Shown in pieces: positions 17,189 through 25,008 of a stretch of 52,257 nucleotides of DNA. Source of the stretch: Acidimicrobiia bacterium (GTDB lineage Bacteria > Actinomycetota > Acidimicrobiia > Spongiisociales > Spongiisociaceae); NCBI GenBank assembly GCA_011523635.1, contig WTGI01000017.1:1-52257 (forward strand). The letters are read 5' to 3'. Under the pieces are notes generated by a model. The model saw nothing but the letters and a program-made list of their open reading frames with translations. It ran no database searches and was not told the origin of the DNA. The translations under genes were made by a program, and so were the position numbers. Each line of letters opens with the position of its first letter. The stretch's first letter is position 1.

Positions 17189-17566
17189 TCAGGAAGGGAT
17201 CACCGCTACCAGATCGATCTCGACCATGATGCCGTGGAGGTCGCTGCCCACGGTGGTGCGGACCGGCTTGGGATCACCGAAGCGCCGCTCGTACACCCGG
17301 TTGAACGCTGCGAAGTCGCCGAGGTCCTGCAGATGCACCGTCGCCTTAACGGCATGGTCGAGGCTGCTACCCGCCTCCTCCAGGAGGGCGCTCAGGTTAT
17401 CGATGGTCAACTCCGTCTGCTCCTCGATCGTGTCGCCGACGATCTTTCCGGTTTCCGGATCGAGTGGTCCCATCCCTGCTGTGAACACAAGGTTGCCGAC
17501 CCGCATGCCCTGCGAGTAGGGACCCAACGGCGCTGCCGCTGCTTCGGCGCGGATTTCTTCCTTCAT
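17189..17566 (-). CDS. RidA family protein (reactive imine/enamine deaminase)
   Basis: A 125-residue YjgF/YER057c/UK114 protein. APLGPYSQGMRVGNLVFTAG at the N-terminus is the family signature, and IMVEIDLVAVIP at the C-terminus closes the domain. RidA trimers hydrolyse 2-aminoacrylate and other enamines or imines released by PLP dehydratases. The arginine that binds the substrate carboxylate in active RidA is probably the one in KPVRTTVG. The ATG at 17566 gives the standard RidA length; the frame continues upstream but without family similarity. It lies 87 bp upstream of the adenosylhomocysteinase-like gene in the same direction. A PLP dehydratase at 3.6 kb is a possible source of its substrate, but they are not linked in one operon. 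Confidence 0.88.
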   Translation of the reverse strand: MKEEIRAEAAAAPLGPYSQGMRVGNLVFTAGMGPLDPETGKIVGDTIEEQTELTIDNLSALLEEAGSSLDHAVKATVHLQDLGDFAAFNRVYERRFGDPKPVRTTVGSDLHGIMVEIDLVAVIPS

Positions 17567-17745
17567 GTCTGTACCGTCACTCCCCGCTTTCCGGTTACTG
17601 CGATCTGCTGATCTCACGCTACGGGAGTCACGGTAACAGTCCCCGGTGTCGCTGCTCCCCTCGACACGGCAAGCCTGAATCTGTAGGGGCGAGGTGACCG
17701 CCGAGACGTGGTGGTGTGCCTCTTCCATTGACCCCAGGATTACGA

Positions 17746-17751
17746 TATGAT
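17746..17751 (+). promoter_or_regulatory. -10 element for a leaderless transcript of the 119-residue gene
   Basis: TATGAT ends 6 nt before the ATG at 17758, so transcription would begin at the start codon. There is no ribosome-binding site. The only nearby TTGACC lies too close (12 bp) to be its -35. Confidence 0.35.
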
Positions 17752-17757
17752 GTCCCC

Positions 17758-18117
17758 ATGACCACTAAGAAACGGTACTACAACGTCACCGGGCGAGAAT
17801 TCCTCACCAAAGCCCACACCTATCTGGCCGAGGACGACCTGCTACAGGCCTCGGAGAAGGGCTGGGGTGCTGCTGCCCAGATGGTCAAGAGCGCCGCCGA
17901 GGCGAGAGGTTGGCCCCACAACGGCCATCACCAACTGTGGCGCGCGGTCAACTTACTTGTCGACCAGACCGGGGATCGCGACATACGGACCGCCTTTGCC
18001 GCGGCCGCAGCCCTGCACACCAACTTCTACGAAGGCTGGCTGCCCCGCGAGACCGTGGAGGACTACCTGGCCCACGTCTCGGACCTGCTGTCAAAGCTGG
18101 AGCCGCTCGCCTCCTAG
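17758..18117 (+). CDS. small helical protein, possibly PaREP1/HEPN-like
   Basis: A 119-residue soluble protein, apparently all helical. It starts with MTTKKRYYNVTGREFLTKAHTYLAEDDLLQASEKGWGAAA. The pattern of one helix with LxxAxxxLxxGDxxxAxxKxWxA, then a second with LW.AVNLL, resembles PaREP1 and HEPN-type four-helix proteins, which often act with nucleotidyltransferases or toxins. The R-x(4-6)-H of catalytic HEPN RNases is not evident. No partner gene is adjacent. The ATG at 17758 is preceded by TATGAT at leaderless spacing. It is convergent with hutH. I do not assign a function. Confidence 0.6.
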   Translation: MTTKKRYYNVTGREFLTKAHTYLAEDDLLQASEKGWGAAAQMVKSAAEARGWPHNGHHQLWRAVNLLVDQTGDRDIRTAFAAAAALHTNFYEGWLPRETVEDYLAHVSDLLSKLEPLAS

Positions 18118-18134
18118 CGGGCGGCGGCTCGGTC

Positions 18135-19661
18135 TCAGCCGAGCGGGCCTGTGACGGCTTCTACCGCCTCCACCAGAGCCTCTTCCGAGAGAAGCTCTTC
18201 GGCCTCCCGGAGCTCGGGCGACAGGATGCGATCGGGGCCCGCTCCGGACACGCGGCTTCTCAGGGGCCGGATCGCGGCCGCGGTACCGGCGGCCGGTTCG
18301 AGCGGCGCCCGCAGGTCGATGGCCCGCGCCGCCGTAACCCACTCGATGGCCAGTATCCGGCGCAGATTGCCGACCACCACGCGGAGTTTCCGGGCCGCGG
18401 ACCAGCCCATCGAGACATGGTCCTCCTGCATGGCGGAGGTCGGATAGGAGTCGACCGAGGCAGGAGCGGCTAGGCGGCGGTTCTCGGCGCACATGGCGGC
18501 CGCCGTGTACTGGCCGATCATCAGGCCGCTGTCGACGCCGGGATCGTCGGCGAGGAACGGGGGCAGGCCATGGGAGCGGTTGTGATCGAGCAGGCGGTCG
18601 AGGCGTCTCTCGGCAATGGCGCCCACCTCGGCCAAGGCGATCGCAAGGTAGTCCGCGGCCAAAGCCACCGGCGCCCCGTGGAAGTTGCCGCAGGACTCGA
18701 CACGCCCGTCGGGAAGGACCATCGGGTTGTCGATGGCCGAGGCCAGCTCGCGGTCGGCCGCTTCCTTCACGAAGGCGAGGGTGTCGCGGGCCGCGCCGTG
18801 GACCTGGGGCGTGCACCGGATCGAATAGGCGTCCTGGACCTGCAGGTCGCCGTGGCGGTGGCTGGCGACGATCGGTGACCCGGCCAGAACCGCCCTGAGG
18901 TTGGCGGCGCTGGCGGCCTGGCCCGGATGGGGCCGCAACGCCTGGAGGTCGGCCGCGTATGCGCGGTCGGTTGCCAGAAGACCCTCGACGCTGAGCGACG
19001 CAACGATGTCGGCAACGACCAGCAGGTACGAGGCATCGTGGACCGCCAGGCACAGCATTCCCAGGATCCCGTCCGTGCCGTTGGTCAGAGCGAGACCCTC
19101 TTTCTCCGCCAGTACCAACGGCTCGATCCCATGTCGAGCGAGGACCTCGGCGGCGCCGTCAACCCCCTCCCCGGTCACCACCTCGCCCTCACCGATGAGA
19201 CCGAGACCGACGTGGGCCAGGGGAGCCAGGTCCCCGCTGGCCCCCAGCGAGCCGTGCTCAGGCACCACCGGCACGACCCCGGCGTTCAGCAGGCGTACCA
19301 GCCCCTCGGCGACCACCGGCCGCGCCCCCGAATACCCGAGCGCCAGGGTCCGCGCCCGCAGGAACATCATGGCCCGGACTACTTCGGCCTCCACGGACGG
19401 TCCCATCCCCGCCGCGTGGGAACGGATCAGCGAGCGTTGCAGGTCGGCCCTCCGTCCGGTAGGGATCGTGGTGGTGGCCAGGGCGCCGAAGCCGGTGGAG
19501 ATCCCGTAGGCCGGGTCACCCTCGGCGAGTTGCTCCACTACGGAGCGGGCAGCCCTAATGCGCTCCAAAGCGCCATCCGTAAGCCGGACTCTCTCGCCCC
19601 GGCGGGCAACCCCGACCACGTCCGGGATCGTTACACCGGGACCCTCGAGCAGGACTGTCAT
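18135..19661 (-). CDS. hutH: histidine ammonia-lyase
   Basis: A 508-residue aromatic amino-acid lyase of normal HutH length. The A141-S142-G143 triad in GSLGASGDLAPL forms the MIO cofactor autocatalytically. The catalytic tyrosine is Y52 in AYGISTGFG. It removes ammonia from L-histidine to give urocanate, the first step of histidine catabolism. Its start overlaps the stop of the IclR regulator gene by 4 nt, so the two form a leftward operon. The rest of the hut genes run rightward from the shared intergenic region. The HAL family also includes ergothionase, which acts on ergothioneine. With hutU, hutF and hutI nearby histidine is the default substrate, but a methylated histidine is not excluded. 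Confidence 0.9.
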   Translation of the reverse strand: MTVLLEGPGVTIPDVVGVARRGERVRLTDGALERIRAARSVVEQLAEGDPAYGISTGFGALATTTIPTGRRADLQRSLIRSHAAGMGPSVEAEVVRAMMFLRARTLALGYSGARPVVAEGLVRLLNAGVVPVVPEHGSLGASGDLAPLAHVGLGLIGEGEVVTGEGVDGAAEVLARHGIEPLVLAEKEGLALTNGTDGILGMLCLAVHDASYLLVVADIVASLSVEGLLATDRAYAADLQALRPHPGQAASAANLRAVLAGSPIVASHRHGDLQVQDAYSIRCTPQVHGAARDTLAFVKEAADRELASAIDNPMVLPDGRVESCGNFHGAPVALAADYLAIALAEVGAIAERRLDRLLDHNRSHGLPPFLADDPGVDSGLMIGQYTAAAMCAENRRLAAPASVDSYPTSAMQEDHVSMGWSAARKLRVVVGNLRRILAIEWVTAARAIDLRAPLEPAAGTAAAIRPLRSRVSGAGPDRILSPELREAEELLSEEALVEAVEAVTGPLG

Positions 19662-20416
19662 CCCGGCACCGCCAATCGCGGAAAGAGCGCCAGCGAGGTC
19701 ACTCGGGCCGCGTCAACCACGGCCTCGGCGGTCCGGTCCAAGCGCTCCCCCACCAACCGCTCCGCCGGTCCCAGGACCGAGAAGGCTCCCACGACCCCCA
19801 CCGATCCATGGATGGGCGCCACTACCGCCGTCACATCGGGCTCGATGGCACCGGTGTTGAAGAACGGGACGGGGACCTGACCGGGATTCGGCACCTCGCT
19901 CGCCAGCGCCTCCCCTAGCGCCGTTCCTTCGACGGGTACCGACCTACCCACCCATCCGACGTGACGGATCGCTCTGCGACTTTCGACCGTCGCGATGTAG
20001 ACGGCTTCGCTTCCATCCCTGACCGCCAGGTAGGCGGACTCCTCGGTCACCTCGGCGAGACGTTGCAGGGCCGGTTGGGCCGCAGCCGTGAGCCGGGCGT
20101 ACGGCCCCGATTGGAAGGCGGCCAGGGCGACCCGCACGAAGCTCGGCCCCACCGAGTACCTGCCGAGATCGTCCCGGACCAGGTAGCCACGGGCGGTCAG
20201 GACCCGCAGGTGGCGCAGGGCCGTGCTGACCGGTATGCCGGTCGCTCCGGCCGCCTCGGTCAACCCGACCGCCCCTCCGGTTACGACCGTATCGAGCAGG
20301 CTCAGGACCCTCTCCGCCGAACGTGAGGCATGAAGCGTCGACCCGCTCCCGCCCGAGGATGGTGCCCGGGTGGCAGCCACCCGATCCGGAGACCCTGTAG
20401 ATTGTCTTAGTTTCAT
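19658..20416 (-). CDS. IclR family transcriptional regulator of the hut locus
   Basis: A 252-residue regulator. A winged helix-turn-helix occupies about residues 30-95 (SAERVLSLLDTVVTGGAVGLTEAAGATGIP then STALRHLRVLTARGYL). The C-terminal IclR effector domain follows (RLAEVTEESAYLAVRDG, then GRSVPVEGTALGEALAS). It overlaps hutH by 4 nt and is divergent from hutU. IclR proteins bind short palindromes and respond to a pathway intermediate, so I infer control of hut genes by urocanate or a related compound. The ATG at 20416 lies inside the palindrome at 20411-20425 and has no ribosome-binding site. A downstream GTG (12th codon) is an alternative start that would keep the whole DNA-binding domain. 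Confidence 0.87.
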   Translation of the reverse strand: MKLRQSTGSPDRVAATRAPSSGGSGSTLHASRSAERVLSLLDTVVTGGAVGLTEAAGATGIPVSTALRHLRVLTARGYLVRDDLGRYSVGPSFVRVALAAFQSGPYARLTAAAQPALQRLAEVTEESAYLAVRDGSEAVYIATVESRRAIRHVGWVGRSVPVEGTALGEALASEVPNPGQVPVPFFNTGAIEPDVTAVVAPIHGSVGVVGAFSVLGPAERLVGERLDRTAEAVVDAARVTSLALFPRLAVPG

Positions 20417-20425
20417 TATATGAAA
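20411..20425. promoter_or_regulatory. palindromic operator, probable IclR-family site
   Basis: TTTCAT-TAT-ATGAAA is a perfect 6-bp inverted repeat with a 3-nt centre, in an AT-rich patch of an otherwise GC-rich region. It overlaps the annotated ATG of the IclR gene and ends 15 bp before the -35 of the hutU promoter. Read leftward it also contains TATAAT. Size and symmetry fit IclR-family operators, so binding could repress the regulator gene and affect hutU. Binding is inferred. Confidence 0.5.
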
Positions 20426-20439
20426 TCGCCTTCTGGTTA

Positions 20440-20469
20440 TTGACAGGATAGACCTGGATCAGGTATTAT
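20440..20469 (+). promoter_or_regulatory. sigma70-type promoter of the hutU operon
   Basis: A perfect TTGACA (20440-20445), an 18-bp spacer and TATTAT (20464-20469). The predicted transcription start near 20476 leaves a leader of about 50 nt before the ATG of hutU at 20525. This is the best consensus promoter I found in the window. The operator candidate lies just upstream. Confidence 0.65.
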
Positions 20470-20524
20470 TCAAGGAGCAGTTCGGCCTGCGAGAACCTAT
20501 CCCTGCGGATCGGCGAGGTCTGCG

Positions 20525-22216
20525 ATGACGGCAAAGAGGAACCCCCCTTCAGGCCCGCCGGTGGGAGGTGTCCGCGCTCCTACCGGAACCGGTCTGACCT
20601 GTCGCGGCTGGCCGCAGGAAGCGGCCTTCCGCATGTTGCAGAACAACCTCGACCCCGCCGTGGCGGAACGTCCGGACGACCTGGTGGTGTACGGCGGTAC
20701 CGGACGGGCCGCCCGGTCATGGGACGCCTACCGCGCCATGATCCGGACGCTCGCCACCCTGGCCCACGACGAGACGATGCTCGTCCAGTCGGGCAAGCCG
20801 GTCGGAGTCCTCCGTACCCATGAATGGGCTCCCCGGGTGCTGATCGCCAACTCCAACCTCGTTCCCGACTGGGCCGACTGGGACGAGTTCCGCCGCCTGG
20901 AACACCTCGGGTTGACCATGTTCGGGCAGATGACGGCCGGCTCCTGGATATACATCGGGACCCAGGGCATCCTGCAGGGCACCTACGAGTGTTTCGCCGC
21001 CATCGCCCGGAAACGGTTCGGAGGCACCCTGGCGGGCACCCTGACGATTACGGCCGGTCTGGGAGGAATGGGCGGCGCCCAACCTCTGGCGATCACCATG
21101 AACGGCGGGGTGGCTCTTTGCATAGAGGTGGACCCCGACCGGGCGGAGCGCCGTCTCGAGACCCGTTACCTGGACATGGTCGCCCACGGCTACGCGGACG
21201 CCCTCCGTCACTGCGCGGAGGCGGTGGCCGCCCGCCGGCCGCTGTCGGTGGGGCTGGTCGGTAACGCGGCGGAACTGCTGCCCCGCCTGCTGGCGAGCGG
21301 GGTCGCCGCCGACATAGTGACCGATCAGACACCGGCCCACGATCCGCTGGCCTACATCCCCGACGGCCTCTCCCTGGAGGAGGCCGACGACCTCCGGGAG
21401 GCCAAACCGGACGAGTACACCGACCGGGCTCGGGCCGCCATGGCCACCCACGTCGAGGCCATGGTCGGATTCCTAGACGCCGGAGCGGAGGTGTTCGACT
21501 ACGGCAACAGCCTGCGGGCCGAAGCGGAGCTCGGCGGGTACGACCGGGCGTTCGACTACCCGGGATTCCTGCCGGCCTACATCCGCCCCCTGTTCTGCGA
21601 GGGCAAGGGGCCGTTCCGCTGGGTGGCGCTCTCCGGCGACCCGGCCGACATCGCGGCGACCGACCGGGCCGTCCTCGAGGAGTTCCCCGACGACGAGGGG
21701 CTGCGGCGCTGGATCACCCTGGCCGGAGAACGGGTCGCCTTCCAGGGGCTCCCCGCCCGGATCTGCTGGCTGGGCTATGGCGAGCGCCACCGGCTGGGAT
21801 TGCGGTTCAACGACATGGTGCGGTCGGGAGAACTGAAGGCGCCCATCGTGATCGGGCGGGATCATCTCGACTCCGGTTCGGTGGCCTCGCCCTACCGCGA
21901 GACCGAGGACATGGCGGACGGCAGCGACGCCATCGCCGACTGGCCCCTCCTGAACGCGCTGGTCAACACCGCATCCGGGGCATCCTGGGTCAGCATCCAT
22001 CACGGAGGAGGGGTCGGGATCGGCCGCTCGATCCATGCCGGCCAGGTGTGCCTGGCCGACGGCACCGATCTGGGGGCCGAGAAACTGGAGCGCGTGCTTC
22101 TCAACGATCCGGCCACCGGCGTCATCAGGCATGTGGACGCCGGCTACGGCTTGGCCGCACGAGTAGCCGCCGACCGTGGGGTGCGCGTCCCGATGGCGGA
22201 AACGGGCCTCCCGTAG
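20525..22216 (+). CDS. hutU: urocanate hydratase
   Basis: A 563-residue urocanase of canonical length. It has the N-terminal [16 protein letters not shown] and the NAD-binding glycine stretch [14 protein letters not shown]. The catalytic cysteine is in LPARICWLG, and the C-terminal block is [19 protein letters not shown]. The enzyme adds water to urocanate using NAD+ as an electrophile, giving 4-imidazolone-5-propionate. One conserved stretch near the C-terminus ([12 protein letters not shown]) differs from the usual G-x-S-Q-H-x-G, so a related substrate such as thiourocanate cannot be excluded. It is the first gene of the rightward operon under a near-consensus promoter. Its TAG shares one base with the GTG of the next gene. 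Confidence 0.92.
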   Translation: MTAKRNPPSGPPVGGVRAPTGTGLTCRGWPQEAAFRMLQNNLDPAVAERPDDLVVYGGTGRAARSWDAYRAMIRTLATLAHDETMLVQSGKPVGVLRTHEWAPRVLIANSNLVPDWADWDEFRRLEHLGLTMFGQMTAGSWIYIGTQGILQGTYECFAAIARKRFGGTLAGTLTITAGLGGMGGAQPLAITMNGGVALCIEVDPDRAERRLETRYLDMVAHGYADALRHCAEAVAARRPLSVGLVGNAAELLPRLLASGVAADIVTDQTPAHDPLAYIPDGLSLEEADDLREAKPDEYTDRARAAMATHVEAMVGFLDAGAEVFDYGNSLRAEAELGGYDRAFDYPGFLPAYIRPLFCEGKGPFRWVALSGDPADIAATDRAVLEEFPDDEGLRRWITLAGERVAFQGLPARICWLGYGERHRLGLRFNDMVRSGELKAPIVIGRDHLDSGSVASPYRETEDMADGSDAIADWPLLNALVNTASGASWVSIHHGGGVGIGRSIHAGQVCLADGTDLGAEKLERVLLNDPATGVIRHVDAGYGLAARVAADRGVRVPMAETGLP

Positions 22217-23757
22217 TGGCTGCACGACGGGGGCGGGGCGGGCGCCGCGCCCGCATCGCCGATCGCGGCCCCGACAACCCCCAGGTCCAGTTCCGCCAGC
22301 CGAGGCTCCCCTGGCAGCCGGTCCGGGCCATTCCCGACGACCGGCTCGAGGCCATCCACGAGGCGTCCCTGCAGGTGCTGCGCGACGTCGGGATGGACAT
22401 GCTGCACCTCGAGGCCAGGAGGCTTCTCGGCCGGGAGGGAGCGGATGTCGATCCCGACTCGGCGCGGGTGCGTTTCGATCCCGAGATGGTCACCGAACTT
22501 GTCGGCCACGCCCCGACCGTGTTCACCCTTCACGCCCGCAACCCCGCCCACAACGTCCACCTCGGCGGGAACCATCTGGCGTTCACCGCGGTGGCCAGCC
22601 CGCCCCATGTCTCCGGTCTCGGCCGCGACCGGCGCACGGGAAACCGGGACGACTTCAGGCAACTCGTCCGCCTGAGCCAGCACCTGAACGTCCTGCACCT
22701 GCACGGCGGGTACCCGGTGGAACCCACCGACCTCCATCCCTCGGTCCGTCACCTCCACGCCACCCATGATCTGCTCACGCTCAGCGACAAGGCCTTCCAC
22801 ACCTACAGTCTCGGACGGCAGCGGACCCTCGACACGATCGAGATGGCCCGGATCGCCCGGGCGATAACCGAGGACGACCTCGAGACCCAGCCCTCGCTGT
22901 TCACGGTCGTCAACACCTCGTCCCCGCTGCGGCTCGACACCCCGATGATCGAGGGCATCCTCGAGATGTCGGCCCGGAACCAGCCGGTGGTGGTCACCCC
23001 CTTCACGCTGGCGGGAGCTATGGCGCCGGTGACGATCGCCGGGGCGCTGGTCCAGCAGAACGCGGAGGCCCTGGCCGGCATCGCCCTTACCCAGGCGGTC
23101 CGTCGGGGAGCGCCGGTCGCCTACGGCGGGTTCACCTCCAACGTGGACATGCAGTCGGGCGCTCCGGCCTTCGGGACCCCCGAATACGTCCAGGCCGCGC
23201 TGGTCGGCGGCCAGCTGGCGCGCCGCTACGGCCTTCCGTACCGGTCGTCCAACGCCAACGCCTCCAACGCCGTCGACATCCAGGCCGCCTACGAGAGCAT
23301 GTTCTCGCTGTGGGGAGCGGTGATGGGCGGCGCCAACCTGGTCATGCACGCGGCCGGGTGGCTCGAGGGCGGGCTGCGGGCCTCCTACGAGAAGATGGTG
23401 CTGGACGCCGACCTGCTGCAGATGATCTGCGCGGCGCTCGAGCCACCGGCCACCGACGCCGGTTCGTTGGCCCTCGAAGCCATCGCCGACGTGGGCCCGG
23501 GCGGTCACTTCTTCGGCACTGCTCATACCCAGGCCCGCTATCGCGACGCCTTCCACACCCCCCTCCTCTCCGACTGGAGCAACTTCGAGACCTGGGACGA
23601 GGCCGGACGGCCCGATCCCGCCCGGCGCACCGAGACCCTGGCCAGGGAGTTGCTCGACGCTTACGAGTCGCCCCCGATGGACCCCGCGGTCCGCGAGGAA
23701 CTCGACGATTTCGTCGCCCGCCGAGCCCGCGAGGGCGGCGTGGCGACCGATTATTGA
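22216..23757 (+). CDS. MttB/MtgB-like (trimethylamine methyltransferase family) protein
   Basis: A 513-residue member of the MttB superfamily without pyrrolysine. It is recognised by the N-terminal IPDDRLEAIHEASLQVLRDVGM, the TIM-barrel segments HATHDLLTLSDKAFHTYSLG and VVVTPFTLAGAMAPVTIAGA, and the C-terminal GAVMGGANLVMHAAGWLEGG. Characterised members move a methyl group from quaternary amines (glycine betaine, proline betaine, carnitine) to a corrinoid protein. No corrinoid protein or reactivase is in the window. The GTG start shares its first base with the stop of hutU, so translation is coupled. A methyltransferase within a hut operon suggests a methylated imidazole amino acid as substrate, such as hercynine. 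An in-frame upstream start would lie inside hutU and is unlikely. Confidence 0.8.
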   Translation: MAARRGRGGRRARIADRGPDNPQVQFRQPRLPWQPVRAIPDDRLEAIHEASLQVLRDVGMDMLHLEARRLLGREGADVDPDSARVRFDPEMVTELVGHAPTVFTLHARNPAHNVHLGGNHLAFTAVASPPHVSGLGRDRRTGNRDDFRQLVRLSQHLNVLHLHGGYPVEPTDLHPSVRHLHATHDLLTLSDKAFHTYSLGRQRTLDTIEMARIARAITEDDLETQPSLFTVVNTSSPLRLDTPMIEGILEMSARNQPVVVTPFTLAGAMAPVTIAGALVQQNAEALAGIALTQAVRRGAPVAYGGFTSNVDMQSGAPAFGTPEYVQAALVGGQLARRYGLPYRSSNANASNAVDIQAAYESMFSLWGAVMGGANLVMHAAGWLEGGLRASYEKMVLDADLLQMICAALEPPATDAGSLALEAIADVGPGGHFFGTAHTQARYRDAFHTPLLSDWSNFETWDEAGRPDPARRTETLARELLDAYESPPMDPAVREELDDFVARRAREGGVATDY

Positions 23758-23767
23758 AAGGAGTTGC

Positions 23768-24442
23768 GTGAAGCCTGTCCGTTACAGCCCGGCCCGCCTT
23801 CGGACCGACGAGAACCCCGCCGGCCATCCATGCGCGGACCTACTTCACTACGAGGCCGACCTGGCCGTGCTGAACCACCTCCTCCGGGACCTGCGGGTCT
23901 TGCTTCGCCGCGCCAGGGCAGGCGAACTGGTGCTCCGCCCGTACGAGGTAAGGACCTGGCAGGAGGATGAACTGCGCCGCAGGATCGTCATGTGCGACCC
24001 GGCGACCCTGTTGAAGGGTACGGACGTGCTGATCGTCGGCTTTCTCGGGAACCGGCGGTCGACCGCGGAAGCTCAGGCCATCGACGAGTTCGACATCGAC
24101 GTGATCTCCGAGTTCCGGCAATACCCGGGAATCCTCAGTTACAGCTCCATGGAGAGGACCCCGAAACAGTGGGCGAACCTGGTGGTCCACCACGAGGTCG
24201 GGGACCGTGAAGCCTGGCGTCACAGCGCGGTTCACATCGAAGCCGCCGAGGTCCTGTCCCCTGTCGTGTACCACAGCGTCCGCATCCACAACGGGCGGCT
24301 GCGCGGAGGCCCGATCAGCGACGGCAGCCTGGCGGTGGAGCTCAGCAAGTACTGGGACTACGACTCGGACCCGTTGTGGCACGCCGTCCGGACACTCCCG
24401 GGGGGAGTCACGTCTCCAGACCCCTGGCCAGGCCGGCGATGA
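23768..24442 (+). CDS. unknown protein encoded in the hut operon
   Basis: A 224-residue soluble protein I do not recognise. It starts at GTG 23768 after GGAG and ends with TGA overlapping the ATG of the deformylase homologue (ATGA), so it is translationally coupled. It has no signal peptide or membrane segment. Visible stretches are LLKGTDVLIVGFLGNRRST near residues 80-100, which could be a strand and loop, and SYSSMERTPKQWANLVVHHEVGDREAWRHSAVH near 120-155. The latter has several histidines (HH, H, H) with acidic residues that could bind metal. Its place between the methyltransferase-like and deformylase-like genes argues for a catalytic or accessory role in the same pathway. No function is assigned. 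Confidence 0.7.
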   Translation: MKPVRYSPARLRTDENPAGHPCADLLHYEADLAVLNHLLRDLRVLLRRARAGELVLRPYEVRTWQEDELRRRIVMCDPATLLKGTDVLIVGFLGNRRSTAEAQAIDEFDIDVISEFRQYPGILSYSSMERTPKQWANLVVHHEVGDREAWRHSAVHIEAAEVLSPVVYHSVRIHNGRLRGGPISDGSLAVELSKYWDYDSDPLWHAVRTLPGGVTSPDPWPGRR

Positions 24443-25008
24443 CGGTCCGGCGGATCCTCTCCATAGGTCACCCGGCGCTGCGGGTACGGGCGGGAGAAGT
24501 GACCCGCCACGACATCTCGCTACCGGCCATCCAGGAACTCATCGACGATCTCATCGACACCATGCGGCATGCCAACGGCTCGGGGATCGCCGCCACCCAG
24601 GTGGGCGAGCCCGTCCGGATCATGGTGATGGAGGTCGACAACAACCCGCGCTATCCCTACAAGCCAGCCGTCCCGCTAACGGTGGCGATAAATCCCGAGT
24701 ACGAGATCCTCGACGGCAGGACGGTGGTCATCAACGAGGGATGCCTGTCTGTTCCGCTGCGAGGTGAGCTGGAACGCCACGTAAACCTCCGCGTCCGCTA
24801 CACCGACCGGTCCGGGACCGATCATGAACGAGTCCTGTGCGGCCTCACCGCGGGGACGTGGCAGCACGAGTGCGATCACCTCGACGGCGTCCTGGTGGTC
24901 GACCGGATCGACCCCATGACCCTCAGCACATGGGAGGAATTCGACCGGCATCACCGTGACCCTTTCGTCGAGCGCATCACCCGCTTCGTGGCCGAGGTGG
25001 GCTCGTGA
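24439..25008 (+). CDS. peptide deformylase homologue in the hut operon, candidate N-formylglutamate deformylase
   Basis: A 189-residue protein with all three polypeptide-deformylase motifs. Motif I is GSGIAATQ (47-54; usual form G-h-G-h-A-A-x-Q, with a serine at the first hydrophobic position), motif II is EGCLS (100-104) and motif III is HECDH (143-147). The Cys and two His bind Fe2+ or Zn2+, and the glutamate is the general acid-base. It starts at an ATGA overlap with the gene before it, and its TGA overlaps the GTG of hutF. Housekeeping def usually sits next to fmt or priA, not inside hut. HutF makes N-formylglutamate, which needs a deformylase, and no HutG is present here. I infer that this paralogue removes that formyl group. 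It could also be an ordinary second deformylase. Confidence 0.85.
   Translation: MTVRRILSIGHPALRVRAGEVTRHDISLPAIQELIDDLIDTMRHANGSGIAATQVGEPVRIMVMEVDNNPRYPYKPAVPLTVAINPEYEILDGRTVVINEGCLSVPLRGELERHVNLRVRYTDRSGTDHERVLCGLTAGTWQHECDHLDGVLVVDRIDPMTLSTWEEFDRHHRDPFVERITRFVAEVGS

Noticed and set aside
18135-19661. Ergothionase identity for hutH
   Set aside because: Sequence has the standard MIO motif and HutH length, and the neighbours complete a histidine route; the two enzymes cannot be separated by eye, so the simpler call was kept.
22144-23556. Leftward frame of about 470 codons opposite the MttB-like gene
   Set aside because: Antisense shadow; the MttB-family motifs lie on the other strand.
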